From an uncultured Clostridia bacterium (GTDB lineage: Bacteria; Bacillota; Clostridia; Christensenellales; UBA3700): 6,327 nucleotides of DNA. Position 1 is the stretch's first letter. Every line of letters begins with the position of its first letter. The notes under the pieces were generated by a model that was not told where the DNA came from, did no database searches, and saw only the letters and a program-made list of their open reading frames with translations. Both the position numbers and the translations under genes were made by a program. Location of the stretch: positions 1 to 6,327 of the forward strand of contig CAMOQV010000069.1 of assembly GCA_946623205.1 (NCBI GenBank). Direction: 5' to 3'. Of the stretch, positions 1 to 5,651 are shown piece by piece.

Positions 1-101
1 AAAAGAAAGATAACAAGAAGTCTAAAAAGTTTAAAGATATAGATTTTTCAAAACCAAGATCTTACGAAAAGACAGTTAAGAAATTCAATAAGAAGAAATA
101 A
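1..101 (+). CDS. C-terminal tail of an unidentified lysine-rich protein (partial)
   Basis: Reading from base 3, an open frame of 32 codons runs to a TAA at 99-101. The gene enters from the left edge, so only its end is visible. The tail is very basic: about 14 of 32 residues are lysine. It begins KKDNKKSKKFKDIDF and ends VKKFNKKK. Such tails are common on RNA-binding or ribosome-associated proteins and on some helicases, but no domain can be recognised in this fragment, so I assign no function. The other two + frames are closed by stops within the first 45 bases. The frame stops just before the hairpin at 116-146, which fits a true gene end converging on fba. Confidence 0.5.
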   Translation, partial: KKDNKKSKKFKDIDFSKPRSYEKTVKKFNKKK

Positions 102-108
102 GATATAT

Positions 109-146
109 AAAAAAATAGAGGTGCTCAATCAAATTGAACACCTCTA
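109..146 (-). terminator. Rho-independent terminator of fba, possibly bidirectional
   Basis: The arms at 116-128 and 134-146 pair over 13 positions around a 5-nt loop (129-133). The one non-Watson-Crick position, 124/138, is C-A in + strand RNA but a G-U wobble in - strand RNA, so the stem is complete only in the fba direction. In that direction the stem is followed by seven U residues (A run at 109-115). In the + direction it is followed by GCGTTTTATT, a weaker U tract that could still stop transcription of the gene ending at base 101. The fba stop codon lies 20 bp from the stem. Confidence 0.88.
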
Positions 147-166
147 GCGTTTTATTGTTGACTTAA

Positions 167-1168
167 TTATTTAGAAGCCTTTGCGTATGCTTCAAGAATT
201 TCATCAGCCTTTCCAGCACAACCAAGAACGTCAACAAGCTTATGCTTAACAACTGATTTAATGTTGTCTCTAGCATCTGATAGATATTGTCTTGGGTCGA
301 AGTGATCTGGATGTTCAGCAAAGTGCTTTCTAATACCAGCTGTGCAACCTAATCTTAAATCTGAGTCGATGTTGATCTTGCAAACTGACATAGCAGCAGC
401 CTTTCTTAATTGATCTTCTGGGATACCTACAGCATCTGGCATCTTACCGCCATTAGCGTTGATGATTTGTACGAATTCTTGTGGAACTGAAGAAGAACCA
501 TGAAGAACGATAGGGAATCCTGGAAGTTTAGCAGAAACTGCTTCTAGGATATCGAAACGTAGTGGAGGTGGAACTAAGATACCTTTTTCGTTTCTTGTGC
601 ATTGTTCTGGCTTGAACTTGTAAGCACCATGAGATGTACCGATAGCAATAGCTAAGCTATCTACACCTGTTCTTGTAACGAAGTCGATAACGTCTTCTGG
701 TCTTGTGTATGAGCTAACTTCGTGGCTAACTTCATCTTCAACACCAGCAAGTGTTCCTAATTCGCCTTCTACTGTAATGTATGGATTGTGAGCGTGAGCG
801 TATTCTACAACCTTCTTTGTTAAAGCAACGTTTTCTTCATATGGAAGAGCTGAACCGTCGATCATAACAGAAGAGAAACCACCATCGATACAATCTTTAC
901 ATAATTCGAATGAATCACCGTGATCTAAGTGTAGGGCAATTGGAAGTCCTGAAACTTCAACAGCTGCTTCTACCATTTTACGAAGATATGTAGCGTTAGC
1001 ATATTTTCTAGCACCCTTAGATACTTGAAGAATAAGAGGAGCTCTTTCTTCCATAGCTGCTTCTACAATACCTTGAATAATTTCCATGTTGTTTACGTTG
1101 AAAGCACCGATAGCATATCCGCCTTCCATAGCTTTCTCGAACATAACTTTTGTTGACATTAATGGCAT
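167..1168 (-). CDS. fba: Fructose-1,6-bisphosphate aldolase, class II
   Basis: This cytosolic, metal-dependent enzyme of glycolysis and gluconeogenesis cleaves fructose-1,6-bisphosphate to glyceraldehyde-3-phosphate and dihydroxyacetone phosphate. I start it at the third in-frame ATG (1166-1168), giving 333 residues. The AGGAGG at 1177-1182 is 8 nt from this ATG but only 2 nt from the upstream ATG at 1172-1174. Visible class II signatures are HLDHGD (catalytic Asp82, zinc ligand His83), VEGELG (Glu134), GTSHGAYKF (His180), IVLHGSS (His223) and the phosphate-binding KINIDSDLR near 264-272. Ligand positions 82, 83, 134 and 180 resemble the Helicobacter pylori type IIB enzyme as I remember it. 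The last histidine is displaced by about 13 residues, by an insert around QCTRNEKGILVPPP, so the protein is longer than the usual 285-307. It appears monocistronic, with its own promoter and terminator. Tagatose-bisphosphate aldolase is a less likely alternative. Confidence 0.96.
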   Translation of the reverse strand: MPLMSTKVMFEKAMEGGYAIGAFNVNNMEIIQGIVEAAMEERAPLILQVSKGARKYANATYLRKMVEAAVEVSGLPIALHLDHGDSFELCKDCIDGGFSSVMIDGSALPYEENVALTKKVVEYAHAHNPYITVEGELGTLAGVEDEVSHEVSSYTRPEDVIDFVTRTGVDSLAIAIGTSHGAYKFKPEQCTRNEKGILVPPPLRFDILEAVSAKLPGFPIVLHGSSSVPQEFVQIINANGGKMPDAVGIPEDQLRKAAAMSVCKINIDSDLRLGCTAGIRKHFAEHPDHFDPRQYLSDARDNIKSVVKHKLVDVLGCAGKADEILEAYAKASK

Positions 1169-1201
1169 AACCATGTCCTCCTAAATTATTTAATTTACCA
1201 T

Positions 1202-1215
1202 TGATAATCTTATCA
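1202..1215. repeat. Perfect inverted repeat TGATAA-TC-TTATCA, candidate operator
   Basis: The six-base arms at 1202-1207 and 1210-1215 are exact reverse complements around a 2-bp centre. The repeat covers every plausible -10 element of the fba promoter. The half-site TGATAA/TTATCA is that of Bacillus-type Fur boxes, but those have a 3-bp centre, so this is not a canonical Fur site. A second, overlapping repeat has seven-base arms (1207-1213 and 1218-1224, ATCTTAT/ATAAGAT). AT richness makes chance a real possibility. Confidence 0.35.
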
Positions 1216-1231
1216 TAATAAGATATTTCAA
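1204..1231 (-). promoter_or_regulatory. Putative fba promoter
   Basis: On the - strand, TTGAAA (1231-1226) is a 5/6 match to the -35 consensus. It is followed after 16 nt by GATTAT (1209-1204), a 4/6 match to -10. Alternative -10 readings such as TAAGAT (1212-1207) or TATGAT (1217-1212) overlap the same stretch, so the exact hexamer is unsure. Transcription would begin near 1197, leaving a leader of about 29 nt carrying AGGAGG. This is consensus matching only. Confidence 0.45.
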
Positions 1232-1253
1232 GCAAGAAAAATTGTAGTATAAT
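1226..1253 (+). promoter_or_regulatory. Putative promoter of the M29 aminopeptidase gene
   Basis: A perfect TATAAT lies at 1248-1253, about 32 bp before the start codon. This would place the transcript start near 1260 and give a leader of about 26 nt. The best upstream element at workable spacing is TTTCAA at 1226-1231 (16-nt spacer), only 3/6 to consensus. It is the complement of the proposed fba -35 element. The ribosome binding site AAGGAG (1272-1277) then sits 8 nt before the ATG. Confidence 0.55.
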
Positions 1254-1285
1254 AGATGGCGACATAATACGAAGGAGATTTAAGA

Positions 1286-2404
1286 ATGATACTTGATCCA
1301 AGAATTGAAAAATTAGCACACAATTTGGTTACTTATTCGTGTGACTTAAAAGCAGGAGAAAATGTTTTTATTGAAGCAACTGGTGTAGATTATCAGTTGG
1401 TTAATTGCATAATAAAAGAAGTAATAAAAGTTGGCGGATATCCATTCGTTTCTGTAAAAGACAATAGAGTCGAAAGAGAAATTTGCATGGGAATGAGTGA
1501 AGAACTTGCAAAGAGAATGGAAGATTTTGATAACTACAAAATGAAGAAAATGCAAGCATATATAGGAATTCGTGGAGGCGAGAACGCTTTTGAAAAAAGC
1601 GATGTTCCACAAGAAAAGATTAAAACATTGAATAAATTCTATTCAACACCTGTTCATTTAGAGACACGTGTTAAGCATACAAAGTGGGTTATTTTAAGAT
1701 ATCCAACACAAGGCATGAGTGCACAAAGTGCTATGAGCACAGAAGCTTTTGAAGATTTGTATTTTAAAGTTTGCAATTTAGACTATGCAAAGATGGATAA
1801 AGCTATGACGCCACTTGTTGAATTAATGAACAAAACAGATAAAGTTAGAATTGTTGCTCCAAATACAGATTTAACATTCTCAATAAAATCAATTGGCGGA
1901 GTTAAGTGTGCAGGTAGATGCAATATCCCAGATGGAGAAGTATACACAGCTCCTGTTAAAGATAGTGTAAATGGTAGAATTACGTATAATGTACCAACTG
2001 TATATAACGGCATTAGATTTGAAAATGTTTCTTTATTGTTTAAAGATGGCAAAATTATTGAAGCTACATCAAATAACAATGAAGCTATAAATGAAATCTT
2101 TAATACAGATGAAGGCGCAAGATATGTAGGTGAGTTTGCTATTGGCGTTAACCCATATGTTACAAAACCTATGTGCGATATCCTATTTGACGAAAAGATT
2201 TCAGGTTCAATCCATTTCACTCCAGGTGAATGCTATGACGATGCATACAATGGAAACGTTTCAGCAATACATTGGGATTTAGTTTTAGATCAAACTGCTA
2301 AAAATGGCGGTGGAGAGATTTATTTCGATGATGTCCTAATTAGAAAAGATGGAATCTTTGTGCTTGATGAACTAAAGGGATTAAATCCAGAAAACCTAAA
2401 ATAG
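1286..2404 (+). CDS. M29-family metallo-aminopeptidase (AmpS/PepS/aminopeptidase T type)
   Basis: The 372-residue protein is a cytosolic exopeptidase predicted to remove N-terminal amino acids from peptides using a two-metal site. Its N-terminal opening, DPRIEKLAHNLVTYSCDLKAGENVFIEA at 4-31 (written here by position: D4 to A31), is typical of the family. The C-terminal half carries the expected ligand series: Glu218 (IPDGEVYTAP), Glu283 (RYVGEFAIGVNP), His310 (GSIHFTPGECY), Tyr317, and His329 plus Asp331 (HWDLVLD). It is shorter than the roughly 410-residue characterised members, partly because the His310-His329 spacing is compressed, which fits a shorter clostridial-type branch. The ATG is supported by AAGGAG 8 nt upstream. 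The stop is TAG, 43 bp before the plsY-like start on the same strand, so co-transcription is possible. Family assignment is firm; the peptide specificity is not known. Confidence 0.93.
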   Translation: MILDPRIEKLAHNLVTYSCDLKAGENVFIEATGVDYQLVNCIIKEVIKVGGYPFVSVKDNRVEREICMGMSEELAKRMEDFDNYKMKKMQAYIGIRGGENAFEKSDVPQEKIKTLNKFYSTPVHLETRVKHTKWVILRYPTQGMSAQSAMSTEAFEDLYFKVCNLDYAKMDKAMTPLVELMNKTDKVRIVAPNTDLTFSIKSIGGVKCAGRCNIPDGEVYTAPVKDSVNGRITYNVPTVYNGIRFENVSLLFKDGKIIEATSNNNEAINEIFNTDEGARYVGEFAIGVNPYVTKPMCDILFDEKISGSIHFTPGECYDDAYNGNVSAIHWDLVLDQTAKNGGGEIYFDDVLIRKDGIFVLDELKGLNPENLK

Positions 2405-2430
2405 AATTATAGGCGAATATATAGTATAAT
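2402..2430 (+). promoter_or_regulatory. Possible promoter for the plsY-like gene
   Basis: The 43-bp gap contains a perfect TATAAT at 2425-2430 in the context TAGTATAAT, the same nine bases found in the aminopeptidase promoter (1245-1253). The -35 candidate, TAGAAT at 2402-2407 with a 17-nt spacer, matches only 3/6 and overlaps the preceding stop codon. Transcription would begin about 11 nt before the ATG, leaving a very short leader. Read-through from the upstream gene is an equally good explanation for expression. Confidence 0.35.
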
Positions 2431-2447
2431 CAGTTCAAGGGTAAGGG

Positions 2448-3098
2448 ATGGAAATATTTTTAAAGATTTTAGCTTGTATTGCAATAGGGTATGTTTTAGG
2501 GGTGATTCATCCTTCATATATTATCGCGAAAGTTAAAAATAGAGACATAAAGAATGAAGGTACTAAAAATTATGGTACTTCAAATACTTTTATCTTAATT
2601 GGTAAAGGATGGGGCGTACTTGTTGGCGCTATAGATATAGGTAAGGGCGCGCTAGCAACTTTAATTCCAATGTGGATATTCCCAGATATTTCATATCTTC
2701 CATATATAGCGGGCTCAATGGCTGTTATAGGCCACATCTTCCCATTCTATATGCATTTTGACGGTGGCAAAGGATTTGCTGCATATATTGGTATGATGAT
2801 GGCTATATGCTGGTGGTTTGGATTAATTATATTGGTTGTTATGGTTGCATTAACATTTGCGATTAATTATATGATTACATCTACAATGACTGTAATTATT
2901 TCATTCCCAATATTTGTTGCGGCTTATTTCCAAAACTGGATAGGGTTTGGCGTAGTGTTATTTACTACCTGTGTCATTATATATAAGCATCTTCCAAATT
3001 TCAAGAAGATTAAAGAAGGCACAGAACCAAAGGTCCGTGCCATGTTTGCTAAAAAGAAACTCGTTTTAAATAAAGACGAATTAGATAAAGAAGAATAA
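2448..3098 (+). CDS. plsY: PlsY-family glycerol-3-phosphate acyltransferase (acyl-phosphate dependent), divergent
   Basis: The 216-residue polytopic membrane protein has about five hydrophobic segments (roughly 3-20, 52-75, 83-100, 112-140, 147-178). PlsY transfers an acyl group from acyl-phosphate to glycerol-3-phosphate, the first step of membrane phospholipid synthesis. Motif 2 is good: GHIFPFYMHFDGGKG at 95-109. The motif 3 region has His181, Asn184, Gly191 and Glu193 (HLPNFKKIKEGTE). The D-x-x-KG element is DIGKGALA at 63-70. Motif 1 is altered: the usual GSGNxGATNxxR reads GTKNYGTSN at 38-46, with Ile49 where Arg is expected. The end is a charged tail. AAGGG at 2437-2441 is 6 nt from the ATG. 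Membership in the family is clear; whether it is the housekeeping enzyme or a paralogue with a shifted substrate is open. Confidence 0.85.
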   Translation: MEIFLKILACIAIGYVLGVIHPSYIIAKVKNRDIKNEGTKNYGTSNTFILIGKGWGVLVGAIDIGKGALATLIPMWIFPDISYLPYIAGSMAVIGHIFPFYMHFDGGKGFAAYIGMMMAICWWFGLIILVVMVALTFAINYMITSTMTVIISFPIFVAAYFQNWIGFGVVLFTTCVIIYKHLPNFKKIKEGTEPKVRAMFAKKKLVLNKDELDKEE

Positions 3099-3653
3099 TT
3101 ATTTATTCATACTAAAAAAGTATGTAGTTAGCATTTCTGGAGTTTCATTACATCCATTATTAAACCAATAAATAATAGTAATTACAAAGTTTTCAACAAT
3201 CTCTGCCACTCTTAATTCTTTTGGAACATCTTTTGATCTTAGTATTCCTAAGTCTAAAGATCTTTCAGCAATAGGAGTTATTTCGTTTCTTAAATCTCTT
3301 AAGAATATATCTTTGCTTTCTGAAGATAAAATAGCTTCGATTAAATTCTTTTCGTCATGCAAGTGATACAAAGTGTGTGTAATTAGGTGAGTGTAGTCAA
3401 ATAAGCTTGCTTTTGAAAAATCGTGAGTAGATTCTTCTTTTAAAGAATGAGAAAAGACGTGGTGGAATATCATTCTAGTAATAGATACTAATACTTCGTC
3501 CTTTGTTTTAAAATGTGCATAGAATGTAGATCTTGAAATCTTACTTTCTTGCAATAAATCTTCAATTGTAATTTTGCCATAAGGCTTTTTGTTTAGAAGT
3601 GTTGCTAAAGCCTTATATAATTGGTGGTTTGTTTTTTCTATTCTCTTATCCAT
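3099..3653 (-). CDS. TetR/AcrR-family transcriptional regulator
   Basis: The 184-residue protein is a DNA-binding one-component regulator, normally a dimer. The N-terminal domain (about 5-55) carries the TetR helix-turn-helix, KITIEDLLQESKISRSTFYAHF at 27-48 (K27 to F48), with SRSTFYAHF as recognition helix. The ligand-binding part ends with a W163-x2-NG plus TPEML pattern (IYWFNNGCNETPEML) typical of the C-terminal domain subgroup seen in many Bacillota TetR proteins, including the DhaS/YfiR-like group. The start ATG at 3651-3653 is preceded by AAAGGG with 5 nt spacing. It is divergent from the ABC importer operon and convergent with plsY, whose stop codon abuts its own. Divergent placement plus inverted repeats on its promoter suggest autoregulation and control of the importer. 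The inducing ligand cannot be inferred. Confidence 0.92.
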   Translation of the reverse strand: MDKRIEKTNHQLYKALATLLNKKPYGKITIEDLLQESKISRSTFYAHFKTKDEVLVSITRMIFHHVFSHSLKEESTHDFSKASLFDYTHLITHTLYHLHDEKNLIEAILSSESKDIFLRDLRNEITPIAERSLDLGILRSKDVPKELRVAEIVENFVITIIYWFNNGCNETPEMLTTYFFSMNK

Positions 3654-3678
3654 ATTGACCCTTTGTTCGAAATAGTTA

Positions 3679-3700
3679 TAGTTATCAAACTAATTAACTA
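3679..3700. promoter_or_regulatory. Candidate TetR operator (TAGTTA-N10-TAACTA)
   Basis: Six-base arms TAGTTA (3679-3684) and TAACTA (3695-3700) are exact reverse complements, 22 bp overall, a size usual for TetR-family sites. The element begins 3 bp downstream of the tetR -10 hexamer and spans its predicted transcript start, so binding would block tetR expression. A further TAGTTA directly precedes it. The inner ten bases are not symmetrical, so the call rests on the outer arms and position. Confidence 0.35.
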
Positions 3701-3702
3701 AT

Positions 3703-3731
3703 ATTATAAACAATATCGAACATGATGTATA
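3703..3731 (-). promoter_or_regulatory. Putative tetR promoter
   Basis: On the - strand, TATACA (3731-3726, 4/6 to -35) is followed after exactly 17 nt by a perfect TATAAT (3708-3703). Transcription would begin near 3696, about 43 nt before the ATG. The TCGAAC arm (3716-3721) lies inside the spacer between the two hexamers, and the TAGTTA/TAACTA repeat lies at the predicted start point. Confidence 0.6.
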
Positions 3732-3771
3732 GTATTTATAAAAAAATACAAAACAAAATTGCAAAAAGTAT

Positions 3772-3799
3772 TTCATAACTCCTTAAATATTTATATAAT
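3772..3799 (+). promoter_or_regulatory. Putative promoter of the ABC importer operon
   Basis: TTCATA at 3772-3777 (4/6 to -35) and a perfect TATAAT at 3794-3799 are separated by 16 nt. Transcription would begin near 3806, giving a leader of about 15 nt that contains CGAGGGG (3812-3818). The GAGG core lies only 4 nt from the ATG, closer than in the other genes here. Confidence 0.5.
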
Positions 3800-3820
3800 T
3801 ACATTGTCTATCGAGGGGAA

Positions 3821-4882
3821 ATGACTGAACAAATTAAAAAGAAGAAGCAAAACATTATTATTTTATGCTCAATGGCTATAGCTGTTGTGCTTTTATTTTT
3901 TGTTTCATTATTTGTTGGTTCATCTTCTATGAAGTTTAAAGATGCGTTCTATGCATTATTTGGTCAAGGCCAAAACAATTACATCATAATCATGCAAAAG
4001 ATCAGACTTCCAAGAGTAATAGCTGCATTGTTCGTTGGAGCAGGGCTTGCTATATCTGGTCTTATTATGCAAACAACACTATCTAACGAGATGGCATCTC
4101 CATCAACACTTGGTGTTTCTAATGCAGCAACATTTGGTGCGAATGTTTCAATCATTGGATTTGCTGGTGGCTTTTTAACAACAGGCAATAATCTAACAAA
4201 CTATTTCACTACATCAAATGTCTATGCTACATCTTTGGTGGCATTTATATTTGCTTTTGTATCAATATTGTTAATCCTTGGTTTATCTAAGTTAAGAGCA
4301 ATGAATAAATCGACTGTTGTTTTGGCAGGTATAGCTATGGGAACAATGTGGACTGCCTTAACATCTTTAATGCAGTTCTACGCAACAGATGTTTCTTTAT
4401 CTGCTGCAGTTATTTGGTCTTTTGGTGATTTATCTAGAGCAACATACAAAATAGATTTAATAATAGCAATTGTTGTTGTGCTATCTTCTGTTATGTTTGG
4501 AATCTTTTCAAATAAATATAATGCAGTACTTTCAGGCGATGATATGGCAAAGAGCGTAGGTATAAGACTTGAGAGTTTTAGATTTATATCTTTGCTTGTT
4601 GCTTCACTAATAACTGCGATATGTATTGCGAATTTAGGTATTATAGGATTCGTTGGAATAGTATGTCCACATATAGCAAAGAGAATATTTGGGCATGATC
4701 ATAAGCTTACTATCCCTGGATCAATACTAATAGGTGCAATTCTATTGTTGCTTTCAGATACACTTGCAAGAACTATTGGAAATGGAACAGCTATTCCAGT
4801 TGGTATTATTACCTCACTAGTTGGTGCTCCATTCTTCATCTACATAATATTTAGAAAAAAGAGAGGTGGCGAGATTGCTTAA
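3821..4882 (+). CDS. FecCD/BtuC-family ABC importer permease
   Basis: The 353-residue integral membrane protein is expected to form, as a homodimer, the translocation channel of a type II importer for iron-siderophores, heme, cobalamin or a related metal chelate. After a short basic N-terminus (KKKK at 6-9), hydrophobic segments run through the sequence, fitting the family's ten helices. Landmarks are IRLPR at 61-65, GAGLAISG at 73-80, then NEMASPSTLGVSNAATFGA across 89-107, and GFVGIVCPHIAKRIFGHDH across 276-294. DTLART follows at 313-318 and PVGIITSLVGAPFF at 326-339. The stretch around 276-294 contains the coupling region contacting the ATPase. Length is slightly above the usual 330. The ATPase start overlaps its stop by 8 nt. 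The permease alone does not tell the cargo. Confidence 0.95.
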   Translation: MTEQIKKKKQNIIILCSMAIAVVLLFFVSLFVGSSSMKFKDAFYALFGQGQNNYIIIMQKIRLPRVIAALFVGAGLAISGLIMQTTLSNEMASPSTLGVSNAATFGANVSIIGFAGGFLTTGNNLTNYFTTSNVYATSLVAFIFAFVSILLILGLSKLRAMNKSTVVLAGIAMGTMWTALTSLMQFYATDVSLSAAVIWSFGDLSRATYKIDLIIAIVVVLSSVMFGIFSNKYNAVLSGDDMAKSVGIRLESFRFISLLVASLITAICIANLGIIGFVGIVCPHIAKRIFGHDHKLTIPGSILIGAILLLLSDTLARTIGNGTAIPVGIITSLVGAPFFIYIIFRKKRGGEIA

Positions 4883-5651
4883 GGTTGAGAATCTTACATT
4901 CGGATATTCTAAAAAGCAAACAACCATTAAGGATGTCGCTATTTCTTTGGATAAAGGCGATATTGGTGTAGTACTTGGTCCAAACGGTGCAGGTAAGTCA
5001 ACATTATTCAAAAATGTATTAGGCCTTTTAAAACCTCAATCAGGAAGCATAAGTGTAGACAATCAAGATATGATTAACATCTCTCCAAAAGAAAGAGCTA
5101 AGAATATTGCTTATGTTTCTCAAAACGTTGAGATGCCAATGCTATCTGTGTACGAAACAATATTGATGTCAAGAATTCCATATTATTCATTTGGCCCAAC
5201 AAAGAAAGATAGAGAGATTGTATTTAAGACTATTAGAGATTTCGGCCTTGAGCATTTTATGAATAAGATGGCAACGAACTTATCTGGTGGAGAAAAGCAA
5301 ATAGTTGCTATAGCTCGTGCTATGGCACAAGAGCCAAAGGTAATTATATTTGATGAACCAACAAGCAATCTAGATATATCTCGTGAGCTTTTATTACAAG
5401 AAAGAATTACAAAGATTGCTAAAGAAAAAGGCGTAACAGTTTTGATGGCTATACACGATTTAAATCTTGCATACGATATGGGAGATAAGTTCTTTTTCCT
5501 AAAAGATGGCGAAGTAGTTGCTCAAGGCGGCAAGGAAGTATTTAACGAAGAAAACATAAAAATGACATTTAATAGAGAATGTCAAATAAAGAAGATAGAT
5601 GAACAGATTTACATCAAGTTCATTCGGAGGGATAAAAATGAAAAAAATTAA
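4875..5651 (+). CDS. ABC importer ATPase of the FecE/BtuD type
   Basis: The 258-residue cytosolic subunit hydrolyses ATP to drive the partner permease. I choose the TTG at 4875. AGAGG (4862-4866) lies 8 nt upstream, the spacing used by other genes here, and the product then begins MLKVENLTFGY, the standard start for this family. A GTG at 4866 in the same frame would add three residues but has a poorer site. All ATPase motifs are intact: Walker A GPNGAGKST (35-43), Q-loop Gln83 (YVSQN), signature LSGGEKQ (136-142), Walker B VIIFDEP (156-162), D-loop SNLD (164-167), and switch His194 (AIHDLN). The gene overlaps the permease by 8 nt and the binding-protein gene by 14 nt, so translation of the three is probably coupled. 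Confidence 0.95.
   Translation: MLKVENLTFGYSKKQTTIKDVAISLDKGDIGVVLGPNGAGKSTLFKNVLGLLKPQSGSISVDNQDMINISPKERAKNIAYVSQNVEMPMLSVYETILMSRIPYYSFGPTKKDREIVFKTIRDFGLEHFMNKMATNLSGGEKQIVAIARAMAQEPKVIIFDEPTSNLDISRELLLQERITKIAKEKGVTVLMAIHDLNLAYDMGDKFFFLKDGEVVAQGGKEVFNEENIKMTFNRECQIKKIDEQIYIKFIRRDKNEKN

Larger units (their letters stand above)
3654..3820. other. Divergent tetR/ABC-importer regulatory region
   Basis: This is a 167-bp very AT-rich spacer. It contains a strong tetR promoter candidate on the - strand, a + strand promoter for the permease, and several repeats. TAGTTA occurs twice in tandem (3673-3678, 3679-3684) and once inverted as TAACTA (3695-3700). GTTCGA (3665-3670) and TCGAAC (3716-3721) form an inverted pair 45 bp apart. 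GTATTT (3732-3737) and AAATAC (3744-3749) form a small AT hairpin. TCGA appears a third time at 3811-3814, in the permease leader. Confidence 0.7.

Noticed and set aside
1172..1174. Upstream ATG as the fba start
   Set aside because: It would place AGGAGG only 2 nt from the start codon. The ATG at 1166-1168 has the ideal 8-nt spacing.
1783..2220. 145-codon open frame on the - strand inside the aminopeptidase gene
   Set aside because: It is antisense to a gene with a complete set of family motifs, has no convincing ribosome binding site, and encodes no recognisable domain. The same holds for the shorter antisense frames at 1346-1612, 3979-4188, 4817-5011, 5183-5368, 5499-5717 and 5771-5953, and for 1017-1319, which covers the fba start and promoter in another frame.
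3108..3124. Hairpin CATACT-AAAAA-AGTATG as terminator for plsY or tetR
   Set aside because: The stem has only six pairs, mostly A-T, with no U tract after it on the + strand and an interrupted one on the - strand.
3673..3687. Fur-box-like sequence in the tetR/ABC intergenic region
   Set aside because: It matches the TGATAATTATTATCA consensus at about 10 of 15 positions, with a good right half (GTTATCA) but a poor left half. In such AT-rich DNA this is too weak to call.
3732..3749. GTATTT/AAATAC hairpin in the intergenic region as a terminator or attenuator
   Set aside because: The stem is short and almost pure A-T, lies upstream of the permease promoter, and is followed by no U run.
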